35,739 nt of DNA from Mycolicibacterium vaccae NBRC 14118 = CIP 105934 (GTDB lineage Bacteria; Actinomycetota; Actinomycetes; Mycobacteriales; Mycobacteriaceae): positions 1-35,739 of the forward strand of contig NZ_BCRS01000048.1 in assembly GCF_001552715.1 (NCBI RefSeq), written 5' to 3'. Below are positions 17,193-25,912 of the stretch, in pieces (position 1 is the first letter of the stretch; every line of letters begins with the position of its first letter). Below the pieces are notes generated by a model, which did not search any database, was not told the origin of the DNA, and saw only the letters and a program-made list of their open reading frames with translations. The position numbers and the translations under genes are program-made.

Positions 17193-17745
17193 GGGTCTGC
17201 AGGAGCACCTGACGGTCGGCTTCCCAACCTCGGCTGAAGAACCGCCGTGACACGTACTCGAACTGTCCGAACGCCAGAGCGCTTCGTGCCCAACGGCTCT
17301 CGGGCGGGAAACGGTTGGCGCGGGCCAGGCCGGACTCGATAGCGGCGATCGTGCCGTCGAACCAGCTCGAGATGGTCGCCGCGACCTCCGGCTCGCTGGC
17401 TTCGGCCTGGTGTGCCGCCAGCAGGTAGGGGCCGACCGTCGTCCACTGGTCGAGCTTGTGGTCGAGCCACCGGCGCACCAGTGCGGCGTCGCCGGATTCC
17501 ACCACCGCCGCCAGTGGCGGATCGTCGTCGGCGGTCAGGATCGCGTCCGCCTCGGCCAGCAGCTCTTTGATCAGCGCGGCCTTCGACCCGAAATGGAGGT
17601 AGAAGGTGGTGCGCGTGGTGCCGGCGGCGGCTGCGATGTCATCGATCGTCGTTGCGGGATAACCCTTTTCGCTGATCAGGGCAAGCCCGGTGTCGAGCAG
17701 CAGGCGACGTGTCTGCTGCTTCTGGACGTCGCGCAGTGTCGCCAC
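17155..17745 (-). CDS. TetR-family transcriptional regulator
   Basis: This 196-residue repressor has an N-terminal TetR helix-turn-helix (about residues 10-60). The recognition block is TIDDIAAAAGTTRTTFYLHFGSKAALI. The C-terminal ligand domain has no recognisable specificity. The GTG start lies at 17745. The gene is divergent from the hydantoinase/carboxylase-like operon across 113 bp, so it probably controls that operon and itself. It overlaps the convergent exporter gene by 38 bp. Confidence 0.9.
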   Translation of the reverse strand: MATLRDVQKQQTRRLLLDTGLALISEKGYPATTIDDIAAAAGTTRTTFYLHFGSKAALIKELLAEADAILTADDDPPLAAVVESGDAALVRRWLDHKLDQWTTVGPYLLAAHQAEASEPEVAATISSWFDGTIAAIESGLARANRFPPESRWARSALAFGQFEYVSRRFFSRGWEADRQVLLQTLTDSWCHLLVQG

Positions 17746-17858
17746 GTGACCGACCTTACATTAGAGAAACTCAGACGACAGACTGTAAAGTGAGTGTATT
17801 CCCGGTCAAGCAGGCGTTCCTGCGCGCGATCACATCCAGCACAGAAGAGGGGCCATTC
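17746..17858. promoter_or_regulatory. Divergent TetR - hyuA-like promoter region
   Basis: It contains ACAGACTGT (17778-17786), an odd-centred perfect palindrome, and a direct repeat CAGAC-GA-CAGAC. Wider inverted arms TTACA (17756-17760) and TGTAA (17784-17788) surround these. TAAAGT (17786-17791) fits a mycobacterial -10 (TANNNT) reading towards the hydantoinase gene, overlapping the palindrome. These are candidate operator elements for the TetR protein encoded alongside. Confidence 0.5.
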
Positions 17859-19991
17859 ATGGCAGCTGCCAGACGTTATTCCGTCGGCATCGACATCGGC
17901 GGGACGTTCACCGACGCCGTCCTGCTCGACGAGTCCGGCACCGCGCGGTTGCTGAAAACGCCCACCACCCCCCACGATCCGTCCGAGGGCGTGAACAACG
18001 CGCTGGCCCTGGCCGAGCAGGAGCTGGGTCTGGCACCGGGCTCGATCCTGTCCGAGGTCGAGTTCTTCGGGCTGGGCACCACCGTGGCGACCAACGCACT
18101 GATCGAGCGCAAGGGCGTGACCACCGGCATCATCACCACCAAGGGATTCGGCGACGCCATCCTGATGCAGCGTGCCCACGGCCACTGGATCGGCCGCGAG
18201 CTGCACGAGATCATGCACGACTCCCAACGCAGCGTGGCCGAGCCGGTCGTGCCGCGGCCGCTGATCCGCGAGGTGACCGAGCGCATCGACTACCGCGGCG
18301 AGGTGATCGTCACCCTCGACGAGCAGGAGGTCCGCACCCAGGTGCAGGCGCTGCTCGACGACGGGGTCCGCGCGATCGCGGTGTGCCTGCTGTGGTCGTT
18401 CCGCAACCCGGCCCACGAACAGCGGGTGGCGGCGATCGTCCGCGAGATGGCCCCCGAGGTGTATCTGAGCATCTCCAGTGAGCTCGCCCCGGTGCTCGGC
18501 GAGTACGAGCGCACCGCCACAACGGCTTTGAACGCCTACCTTGGACCCGCCGTGCGCGACTACATGACCAAGCTTGACGGCTCTCTGCGCGACCGCGGCC
18601 TGAAAGGTTCGCTGCGCATCCTCGACTCCGGCGGCGGCGTCATCACCCCGCAGCGCTGCGGCGAGACCGCGGTGTCGGTGCTGACGTCGGGTCCGGCCGG
18701 CGGCGTGCTGGCCAGCGCCCAGCTGGCCCGCCAGATCGGCACCCCGAACGTGCTGACCACCGACATGGGCGGCACCTCCTTCGACGTCGGGATGATCACC
18801 GACTACGAACCCGTGGTGCAGACCTACCAGGAGGTCAACGGCTACCGAGTGCTCAAGCCCGCGGTCCAGGTCACCGCGATCGGCGCCGGCGGCGGGTCCA
18901 TCGCCCGGGTGGTCGGCGGCCAGCTCGTCGTCGGCCCGACCAGTGCGGGTTCGGTACCCGGCCCCGTCTGCTACCGCCGCGGCGGCACCGAACCCACCGT
19001 CACCGACGCCGACGTCGTGCTCGGCATCATCGACCCCGCCTACTTCCTCGGTGGCTCGTTCGAACTCGACCGCGAGGGTGCCGAGCGCGCCATGCACGAC
19101 AAGATCGCTGCGCCGCTGGGTATTTCGGTGCAGGAGGCGGCGGCCGGCATCAAGGCGATCGCCGACCACCGGATGGCCGACCTGCTCGACACCCTGACCG
19201 TCGGTCACGGCCACGACCCGCGTGACTTCGTGGTGTTCGCCTACGGCGGCGCCGGCGGATCGCACTGTCACCGGTTCGGCGCCGAGCTCGGCGCGCAGTC
19301 GATCATCGTGCCCGCCACGGCCACCGTGCACTCGGCGTTCGGCGCGGTGATGAGCGACCTGCACGTCTCGGCAGAGATCTCCGATCCGATGCACTCGGCC
19401 ACCTGGCACGGTGCCGTCGACGCGTTCGACCCCGACCGCTTCAACCGGCACTTCGCCGAGCTCGAGGCCGAGGTCGGCAAGGAACTGCTGGAAGGCGGCG
19501 CCACCGCCGACCGGATCGCCGTCGCGCGCTTCGCCGAGGTGCGGTTCCGGATGCAGAGCAAGACCCTGAGCGTGCCGCTGGAGGCGGGCCGTCTGGACTC
19601 CGATTCCATTGCGCGCCTGCTGTCGTCGTTCGAGACGCAGTTCGTCGACCTCTACGGCCGGGAGGCGCTGTTCCTGGGCGCCGGCGTGGAGATCGTGTCG
19701 TTGCGGGTGCAGGCCAAGGGGGTGTTGGACAAGCCGCGCGTGCGCCGTGTCGTCAGCGCCGGAGCGGGCGCGGGCCACATGCCGTCGTCACGCCCGGTGT
19801 ACCTCGGCGCCGAGCACGGTCTGGTGGGCGCGGATGTGGTGCGCGGCAACGATCTGCGGCCGGGTGACCGGGTGCACGGACCGGCGGTGATCGAGCACCC
19901 CGGCACCACGATCTTCGTCGGCCCCGGCCAGAGCGCGGTCATCGACGACCTGGAGAACACCGTCATCAACAACGACCCGAAGGGCCACTGA
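17859..19991 (+). CDS. Hydantoinase A / acetone carboxylase beta-like ATPase subunit
   Basis: This 710-residue protein belongs to the N-methylhydantoinase A/oxoprolinase/acetone carboxylase family. Members use ATP to activate a substrate in the cytoplasm. The ASKHA phosphate loops are seen as GIDIGGTFTDAV (D12) and TTDMGGTSFDVG (D302). The C-terminal half carries family blocks ending in PAVIEHPGTTIFVGPGQ. ATG 17859 is preceded by GAGGGG and gives the usual short N-terminus. The next gene follows after 2 nt, so both are co-translated subunits. A real hydantoinase, an oxoprolinase or an acetone/acetophenone-type carboxylase are all possible; the partner's gamma-like domain favours the carboxylase type. 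Confidence 0.9.
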   Translation: MAAARRYSVGIDIGGTFTDAVLLDESGTARLLKTPTTPHDPSEGVNNALALAEQELGLAPGSILSEVEFFGLGTTVATNALIERKGVTTGIITTKGFGDAILMQRAHGHWIGRELHEIMHDSQRSVAEPVVPRPLIREVTERIDYRGEVIVTLDEQEVRTQVQALLDDGVRAIAVCLLWSFRNPAHEQRVAAIVREMAPEVYLSISSELAPVLGEYERTATTALNAYLGPAVRDYMTKLDGSLRDRGLKGSLRILDSGGGVITPQRCGETAVSVLTSGPAGGVLASAQLARQIGTPNVLTTDMGGTSFDVGMITDYEPVVQTYQEVNGYRVLKPAVQVTAIGAGGGSIARVVGGQLVVGPTSAGSVPGPVCYRRGGTEPTVTDADVVLGIIDPAYFLGGSFELDREGAERAMHDKIAAPLGISVQEAAAGIKAIADHRMADLLDTLTVGHGHDPRDFVVFAYGGAGGSHCHRFGAELGAQSIIVPATATVHSAFGAVMSDLHVSAEISDPMHSATWHGAVDAFDPDRFNRHFAELEAEVGKELLEGGATADRIAVARFAEVRFRMQSKTLSVPLEAGRLDSDSIARLLSSFETQFVDLYGREALFLGAGVEIVSLRVQAKGVLDKPRVRRVVSAGAGAGHMPSSRPVYLGAEHGLVGADVVRGNDLRPGDRVHGPAVIEHPGTTIFVGPGQSAVIDDLENTVINNDPKGH

Positions 19992-19993
19992 GC

Positions 19994-22144
19994 ATGGATA
20001 TCGTCACCTACGAGGTCATCCGCAACCGGCTCACCGCGATCGTCGCCCAGCAGTCGGCGGTGCTGAAGAACGTGTCCGGCTCACCGTTGGTGACCGAGGC
20101 CAACGACTGCAACACCGGGGTGTACCTGGCCACCGGCGAGGTCGTGGCGATGGGGCCGCACAACCTCTTTCACTCGGGCTCGATGGAGACCGTGGTGGAC
20201 CACATCATCACCGACTGCACGGACACGATCGGCATCGAGGACGGCGACGTGTTCATCACCAACGACCCGTACAAGGGCGCGCTGCACATGCCCGACGTCA
20301 CGATGCTCGAACCGGTGTTCTTCGACGGTGAGCGCATCGGCTGGGTCGGCACCTGCGCGCACGTGCTCGACATCGGCGGGATGACCCCGTCGAGCTGGTC
20401 GCCGACGGCGCGCGAGATCTACCAGGAGGGGCTGGTGCTGCCGCCCACCAAGATCATCGAAGGTGGCAGGACCCGCCAGGATGTGTGGAACCTGATCCTG
20501 GCCGCGTCCCGCCTGCCGGCCAACCTGGGGCTGGACCTCAAGGCGATGATCGCGGCGAACACCCACGCCAAGCACGGGCTGCTCAAGCTCGTCGAGCGCT
20601 ACGGCGCCGACACCGTGCGCACGGTGATGACGACGATGCTTGACCGGTCCGAGGCCCTGGTGCGGGAGCGCCTCGCGGCGCTGCCCGACGCGGTGAGCCG
20701 CGCCCGCAGCTACTTCGACCACAACGGCCACGAAAGCACCTTGGCCCGAATCGAAGTCGAGCTCCGCAAGGACGGCGACCGGCTGGTGTTCGACTACGCC
20801 AACACCGCCGAACAGCTGCCCGGATTCTTCAACTGCACCATGTCCGGGTTGCGTGGCGGCGTGTTCTCGTCGATCCTGCCGCTGCTGGCGCACGACATCC
20901 CGTGGAACAGCGGCGTGATGCGCGCCATCGAGGTGGCCGCACCCGAGGGCACGATCGTCAACGCCAAACACCCCGCCCCGTGTGGCGCGGCCACGGTCGG
21001 TGCGACGGCGATGGTGTGCAACACCGCCAGCGCTGCGGTGTCGACTCTGGTCAGCGCCGACGCGGCGCTGCGCACCGAGGCCCGGGGCGGCACCACCGGC
21101 GGTCTGATGGTCTGCCATATCGCCGGGCGTAACCAGTACGGCGAGCGGTTCGGTGGCGCGATGACCGAGGTGCTCGCCGGGGGTGGCGGCGCGAACGTGC
21201 GCACCGACGGCGTCGACTACCGCGGGCCGCACGAGATCCTGACCGCCCAGTTCAACAACGTCGAGGGCGAGGAGTCGATCTTCCCGGTGCTCTATCTCGG
21301 GCGCTACGCGAACACCGACGGCGGGGGAGCGGGACGTCACCATGGTGGTGTGTCCGTCGCGTCGAGTTTCATGCTGCACCAGACGGATTCGATGCACGCG
21401 GTGATGGCCGGCCACAGCATGTCGATGCCGTCGACCTACGGCGTGCACGGCGGCCTGCCCGGCTCGACGCATCAGGTCACGATCGTGCGCGGCTCCGACA
21501 TCGCCGAGCACCTGGCCGCCGGCCGGAATCCGGTCACCTCGGCGGGGCTGGCGGGAAGCCGCGAGGTGTTCACCGGTTCGCCCGGCGAATTGATGTTCCA
21601 CGCAGGCGATGTCATCGACTGGAGTTTCCACGGCGGTGGCGGGTGGGGCGATCCGCTGGACGCCGACCCGGACGCCGTGCTGGCCGATGTCCGCGCCGGC
21701 CGCATCTCGGTCGACGGTGCCGAGCGGTTCTACCGCGTCGTGCTCGGCGGTGACGCCGTCGACGTCGAAGCCACCGAGCGCAAGCGCCGGCAGACCCGGG
21801 CCGAACGGATGAGCTGGATGAGGGCGCCGGGTGCACACTGCGTGCAGGCGCGACTGCCGGAGAACACGACGAGGATCGGCGACCACCTGGTGCTGGCCCG
21901 GGGCCTGGACTGCGCGGTGTACGCGTGCGACTGCGGCACGGTGCTCGCCCCGGTCGCACAGGGCTGGAAGCAGCAGGCGTGCCAGGCCGAACTCGGCGAG
22001 CAGGACCTCGGCGCCAAGGTGCGGCTGCACCCGGGTCTGCGGGCAGACGGATACGCCTGTCCCGGCTGCGGTGCGCTGCTCGCGGTCGAGGTCCGGTCCC
22101 GCGAGGACGCGCCACTGCGCGAGCTCGAATTCACCGCCGGCTGA
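19994..22144 (+). CDS. Hydantoinase B-like subunit fused to an acetone carboxylase gamma-like zinc domain
   Basis: This 716-residue protein is a hydantoinase B/oxoprolinase domain (about 1-600). It contains the ATGEVVAMGPHNLFHSGSM block, the TNDPYKGALHMPD block, PGFFNCTMSGLRGG and GGGGWGDPLDRDP-like motifs. The last 110 residues form an extra domain with CDCG (C645, C647) and CPGC (C689, C692), plus GWKQQA and LLAVEV blocks. This layout resembles the separate small gamma subunit (AcxC/ApcB type) of acetone and acetophenone carboxylases, which binds zinc. Ordinary hydantoinase B proteins end near residue 550-600. The fusion suggests the whole carboxylase core is made from two polypeptides. Substrate unknown. 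Confidence 0.88.
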   Translation: MDIVTYEVIRNRLTAIVAQQSAVLKNVSGSPLVTEANDCNTGVYLATGEVVAMGPHNLFHSGSMETVVDHIITDCTDTIGIEDGDVFITNDPYKGALHMPDVTMLEPVFFDGERIGWVGTCAHVLDIGGMTPSSWSPTAREIYQEGLVLPPTKIIEGGRTRQDVWNLILAASRLPANLGLDLKAMIAANTHAKHGLLKLVERYGADTVRTVMTTMLDRSEALVRERLAALPDAVSRARSYFDHNGHESTLARIEVELRKDGDRLVFDYANTAEQLPGFFNCTMSGLRGGVFSSILPLLAHDIPWNSGVMRAIEVAAPEGTIVNAKHPAPCGAATVGATAMVCNTASAAVSTLVSADAALRTEARGGTTGGLMVCHIAGRNQYGERFGGAMTEVLAGGGGANVRTDGVDYRGPHEILTAQFNNVEGEESIFPVLYLGRYANTDGGGAGRHHGGVSVASSFMLHQTDSMHAVMAGHSMSMPSTYGVHGGLPGSTHQVTIVRGSDIAEHLAAGRNPVTSAGLAGSREVFTGSPGELMFHAGDVIDWSFHGGGGWGDPLDADPDAVLADVRAGRISVDGAERFYRVVLGGDAVDVEATERKRRQTRAERMSWMRAPGAHCVQARLPENTTRIGDHLVLARGLDCAVYACDCGTVLAPVAQGWKQQACQAELGEQDLGAKVRLHPGLRADGYACPGCGALLAVEVRSREDAPLRELEFTAG

Positions 22145-22162
22145 GCCGGCGCGCGGGAGCGC

Positions 22163-23446
22163 TCAGCTCTTGTTGCGTTTGACCTGATTGAACGGCACGC
22201 CCTTGTCGGCGGCCAGCTCACGGGGGAATCCGAGGATGCGCTCACCGATGACGTTGCGCGCCATCTCGGAGGATCCGCCGCCGAGCGATCCGGTCTGGCG
22301 GGACAGGTACCGCACGCCGACGTCGAGCAGTTCCGACGTCGCCGGATCATCCTCGGAGCCTTCGTCGATCACGCCTGCGGTGCCGGCGATCGCCAGCGCG
22401 GTGTCGACTTCGAGTTCGGTGGTCTCGGCGTGGAACAACCGGATCAGCGTGCCCGCGTTCGGCGGCAGCGACCCGTCGGTGATGCTGCGGAAGACGTGGT
22501 CGATCAGCTGTTCCTTGACGATGCGGCGCACCAGGGCACGGCCGGCGAGGTCCTGGACGCGGGGATCGTCAGCCTGTCCGGTGGCCACGGCCAGCGCGAC
22601 GTGGTCGGGTGGCATCTCGCTGGCATTCTCGGCGGCGGTGCCACTGGCGAACTCGGAGCCGCCGCCCACGGCGCGGCGTTCGTGGTGCAACTGCCGGGTG
22701 GCGACCTCCCAACCCTTGTTCACCTCACCGACCACGGCGTCGACACCGAGCTCGAGGCCGTCGAAGAACTCCTCGCAGAACTCCTCGTTGCCGTTGACCT
22801 CCTTGATGCGCCGCATGGTGATGCCGGGTGAGTCCAGCGGCACCAGGAACATGGTCAGGCCTTCGTGCTTGGGCACCGTCCAGTTGGTGCGGGCCAGCAA
22901 GAGCCCGTAGTCGGCGGCGAACGCGCTGGTGCTCCACGTCTTGGCGCCGTTGATGATCCACTTGTCGCCGTGCAGTTCGGCGCGGGTGATCACCCCGGCC
23001 AGGTCGGAGCCGCCGCTGGGCTCGGACAGCAACTGGCACAGGATCTCGTCACCGCGGATGGCGGCCGAGATGCGGTCGCGTTTCTGGTCTTCGGTGCCCA
23101 TGTCCAGGATCGTCGCCGCGCAGATCGTGAAGGTCGGCACGTTGAGGATCAGCGGCATCTCATAGGAGCGGCATTCGGCGTTGAACGCCCGCTGGTAGGC
23201 GTAGTCCAGACCGAGCCCGCCGTACTCGCGCGGGAAGCAGATGCCTGCGAAACCGCCCTCGTGCAAACGCTTCTGCAGTTCCTTGGCCCGGTCCCAGGAT
23301 GACTGCTCGGCCCGCACCGAGAACGGCGGACGGTCGGGGTCGATGCGGGGCATGTTCCCGGCGAGCCAGTCGCGTGCGCGGGCGGCGAAATCGTCGACCG
23401 ACTCGACGGTGCCGGTGGAACCGGCCGATGCCATGGTGTCGGTCAC
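22163..23446 (-). CDS. Acyl-CoA dehydrogenase, base-carrying (alpha) subunit
   Basis: This 427-residue FadE-type flavoprotein has an N-terminal helical domain and a central beta domain (LSEPSGGSDLAG, then INGAKTWSTSA). In the C-terminal domain, LHHERR supplies E256, the likely catalytic base at the position used by mycobacterial heterotetrameric dehydrogenases. The alternative base position, normally EGTSQ, reads GGGSSE. The FAD-contacting RxxFGxxL stretch is missing and replaced by a divergent segment (about 260-285). The protein therefore looks like half of an alpha/beta enzyme with the adjacent gene. GTG 23446 overlaps the stop of that gene by GTGA. Substrate is unknown. Confidence 0.88.
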   Translation of the reverse strand: MTDTMASAGSTGTVESVDDFAARARDWLAGNMPRIDPDRPPFSVRAEQSSWDRAKELQKRLHEGGFAGICFPREYGGLGLDYAYQRAFNAECRSYEMPLILNVPTFTICAATILDMGTEDQKRDRISAAIRGDEILCQLLSEPSGGSDLAGVITRAELHGDKWIINGAKTWSTSAFAADYGLLLARTNWTVPKHEGLTMFLVPLDSPGITMRRIKEVNGNEEFCEEFFDGLELGVDAVVGEVNKGWEVATRQLHHERRAVGGGSEFASGTAAENASEMPPDHVALAVATGQADDPRVQDLAGRALVRRIVKEQLIDHVFRSITDGSLPPNAGTLIRLFHAETTELEVDTALAIAGTAGVIDEGSEDDPATSELLDVGVRYLSRQTGSLGGGSSEMARNVIGERILGFPRELAADKGVPFNQVKRNKS

Positions 23447-24573
23447 TTCGCCGCCTCCGTCGTGCTCAGCGCGTACACCGCGCGATGGTGGTCCTCGGGC
23501 GAGCCGAACATCGCCCTATACAGCGCGGCCCGGCGCAGGTAGAGGTGCAGGTCGTGTTCCCAGGTGACGCCGATGCCGCCGTGCAGCTGCACACAGTCCT
23601 GCAGCATCACCGGCGCACGTTCTGTCACATAGGCTTTCGCGACACTGGCGAGCAGCTCCGCATCGGGGGAGCGCTCGGACACCGCACGCACCGCGCCCGC
23701 GGTGGTGCCGCGGGCGGCCTCGAACCACATCTTCATGTCCGCGGCCCGGTGCTTGAGCGCCTGGTAGGACGCGAGCGGTCGGCCGAAGCTGTGCCGGTCG
23801 AACAACCACTGGTTGGTCATCGCCAGCACGGCATCGAGGATGCCGACGGTCTCGGCGCACTGCAGCACCAGGGCGATCTGGCGCTGGCGTTCGATGATCG
23901 CCGGGGTCTGTTCGGCCGTGCCCACCACCGCGGTGTCGTCGATCTCGACGCCGTCGAAGTGCACCCGGGCGTACCGCTTGACGAGGTCCACCGAGGCTTG
24001 CGGGGTCACCGTGACGCCCGCGGTGTCGGTCGGTACCAGGAATTGGCGCACGGCACCGTCGAGTTCGGCGGTGACCAGCACCGCGCCGCTGTCGGCGCCG
24101 GCCTCCACCCGGTCCTTCACGCCGTCGAGGCGGTAACCGCCTTCGGTGCGGGTGGCTTTCGTCGCGGCCTGCAGCGGCGTGAACGGACGTCGTGGTTCGT
24201 ACACCGCCCACGACGAGACGAGTTCGCCGGAGACCAGCGCTTCGATGGTCTCCTCGTGACCGTCGGGAGCCTCGACCAGCCCGGACAGCACGATGCTGAC
24301 CGGGTGGAGAGGGCCGGGCGCCACCGTGTGGCCGATCTGCTCGGCGACCATCGCCAGGTCGGCGACACCGTCACCGGAAACGCTGCCGCCGCCGAGCTCT
24401 TCGGGCACCAGCAGGCTGGCCCAGCCCAGTTCGGCAGCGCGCTGCCACCATTCGGGCTGAAATGACACGTCCGAGGCGTGCAGTCCGCGGACATGGGTCA
24501 GGGACGCCTGCTTCTCCAGGAAGGTCGCGGTGGTGGAGGCGAACAGAAGCTGTTCCGGATTGGCGGTTGTCAT
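23443..24573 (-). CDS. Acyl-CoA dehydrogenase, FAD-arginine (beta) subunit
   Basis: This 376-residue acyl-CoA dehydrogenase-like subunit keeps the flavin motif RHSFGRPLASYQALKH (R260) and the C-terminal QLHGGIGVTWEHDLHLYLRRA-type block. It lacks an acidic residue at either known catalytic-base position: EGTSQ is replaced by MFGSPE. It complements the downstream subunit, as in actinobacterial alpha/beta dehydrogenases of sterol side-chain and related degradation (family knowledge). It starts 31 nt after the amidohydrolase stop and overlaps the next gene by 4 nt, forming a three-gene operon. Confidence 0.88.
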   Translation of the reverse strand: MTTANPEQLLFASTTATFLEKQASLTHVRGLHASDVSFQPEWWQRAAELGWASLLVPEELGGGSVSGDGVADLAMVAEQIGHTVAPGPLHPVSIVLSGLVEAPDGHEETIEALVSGELVSSWAVYEPRRPFTPLQAATKATRTEGGYRLDGVKDRVEAGADSGAVLVTAELDGAVRQFLVPTDTAGVTVTPQASVDLVKRYARVHFDGVEIDDTAVVGTAEQTPAIIERQRQIALVLQCAETVGILDAVLAMTNQWLFDRHSFGRPLASYQALKHRAADMKMWFEAARGTTAGAVRAVSERSPDAELLASVAKAYVTERAPVMLQDCVQLHGGIGVTWEHDLHLYLRRAALYRAMFGSPEDHHRAVYALSTTEAAK

Positions 24574-24603
24574 GGAATCAGTTCAGCCTCTTCGTTGTCG
24601 GTG

Positions 24604-25833
24604 TCACGCGAGGACGAGGGCGGGCACGTCGGGTGTGTGCACCACCTTGTTCTCGACCTTGAACAGATCGATCATGTTCTTGCCCATGACTTTCCGGACG
24701 CCCTCGGCGTCGAGGCCGTGAGCTTCGAGGTCGGACACCAGGTTCAGCGGATCGGCAAGACCCTCCGGATGCGGCCAGTCCGAACCGAAGATCACCCGGT
24801 CGACGCCGCACAGGTCGGCCATCTTCTTGAAGTCGTCCTCCCAGAACGGGGCGACGTACACGCAGCGCCTGAACGCCTCGACCGGGTCCTCGGGAAACTC
24901 GTTCGGCATCTTCGAGAACACGTCTTTGAACTGGTAGAAGAGGTAAGGCACCCAGGACGCGCCGTTCTCCACCGACAGGACACGGAGATCCGGGTTGCGG
25001 GTGAAGGCGCCGTGGCAGACCAGCGCGGCCATGGTGTCCTCGATCGGGCGCTTGCCCATCGCCACCATCCGGAACGACGTCGGCTTGAACGGCAGGAACT
25101 CGTCGGCCGGCTCCCAGTCGTTGAGGTACTGCGCGTAGCCGCTGTCGGAGGCGTGCATCGCCACCGGGATGCCGGCCTTCACACACGCCTGCCAGAACGG
25201 GTCGAACTCCTCGGTGCCGAACGAGCGGGTGCCGCGGTAGCCGGGCACCGGCGCGGGCCGCACGAGCACGGTCTTGGCGCCGCGTTCCAGGCACCACTGG
25301 AGTTCCTCGAGGGCGCGGTCGACGATCGGCAGCGTGATGACCGGAGTGGAGAAGATCCGGTCCTCATAGTTGAACTGCCAAGTCTCATACATCCATTCGT
25401 TGAGCGCATGGATGATGTCGTGGATCAGTTCGGGGTCGTCCTTGAGCCGCTCCTCGACCAGTGAGGCCAGCGTCGGGAACATCAGCGTGTAGTCCAGGCC
25501 GAGCCCGTCCATCACCTCAAGGCGCGCGGCGGGTTCGCGGAACGCGGGAATCGCCTTCATCGGCTTGCCCATCACCTCGCGGTAGCTCTTGCCGCCGCTG
25601 CCGTGGCGGAAGTAGTCCTCCTGGGCGCCCGGGCGCGCGACGACCTCGAAGGTCGGGTTGGGGATGTAGTCGCTGATGTGGTTGCGCACCATGATCTTGG
25701 TGCGGCCGTGCACGTCGATGTAGTCGATGACGCCCTTGCGCTTGTCCGGGAGGAACTTCGTCAGCGCTTCCTTGGGCTCGTAGAAGTGATTGTCGGCGTC
25801 GAACACCGGATAGTCGAGGATGCGTGACGGCAT
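24604..25833 (-). CDS. Amidohydrolase family 2 (ACMSD-like) metal-dependent hydrolase
   Basis: This 409-residue TIM-barrel protein starts YPVFDADNHFYEP (D12, H16), the modified metal motif of this mycobacterial/actinobacterial branch. A barrel-strand VAMHASDSG and a C-terminal FGSDWPHPEG follow, supplying further His and Asp ligands. Members hydrolyse or decarboxylate cyclic or aromatic acids; the substrate cannot be predicted. GAGGAG lies 9-14 nt before the ATG. It heads the operon with the two acyl-CoA dehydrogenase subunits and has two operator-like palindromes just upstream. Confidence 0.88.
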   Translation of the reverse strand: MPSRILDYPVFDADNHFYEPKEALTKFLPDKRKGVIDYIDVHGRTKIMVRNHISDYIPNPTFEVVARPGAQEDYFRHGSGGKSYREVMGKPMKAIPAFREPAARLEVMDGLGLDYTLMFPTLASLVEERLKDDPELIHDIIHALNEWMYETWQFNYEDRIFSTPVITLPIVDRALEELQWCLERGAKTVLVRPAPVPGYRGTRSFGTEEFDPFWQACVKAGIPVAMHASDSGYAQYLNDWEPADEFLPFKPTSFRMVAMGKRPIEDTMAALVCHGAFTRNPDLRVLSVENGASWVPYLFYQFKDVFSKMPNEFPEDPVEAFRRCVYVAPFWEDDFKKMADLCGVDRVIFGSDWPHPEGLADPLNLVSDLEAHGLDAEGVRKVMGKNMIDLFKVENKVVHTPDVPALVLA

Positions 25834-25868
25834 GACGTGGGCTCCTCACATGACGTGTTTGCATTCAG

Positions 25869-25885
25869 CGGTAATGGCATTACCG
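25869..25885. promoter_or_regulatory. TetR operator copy 1, upstream of the amidohydrolase operon
   Basis: CGGTAATGGCATTACCG is a perfect 17-bp odd-centred palindrome. Its centre is 44 nt upstream of the amidohydrolase start codon. It belongs to a set of three related sites (consensus YGGTAAYGNCRTTACCR). Confidence 0.85.
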
Positions 25886-25889
25886 ATAA

Positions 25890-25906
25890 TGGTAACGACA
25901 TTACCA
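25890..25906. promoter_or_regulatory. TetR operator copy 2, upstream of the amidohydrolase operon
   Basis: TGGTAACGACATTACCA is a near-perfect palindrome. Its centre is 21 bp (two helical turns) from copy 1, so two repressor dimers could bind the same DNA face. TACCAT on the minus strand between the sites fits a -10 hexamer. Confidence 0.8.
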
Positions 25907-25912
25907 CGGGTG

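Noticed and set aside
17676..19778. 700-codon minus-strand open frame opposite the hydantoinase A gene
   Set aside because: It is a GC-bias shadow; the plus strand encodes complete ASKHA motifs and the composition of the minus product is not protein-like.
20081..22030. 649-codon minus-strand open frame opposite the hydantoinase B gene
   Set aside because: Low-complexity His/Arg/Val composition and full overlap with a clearly conserved protein.
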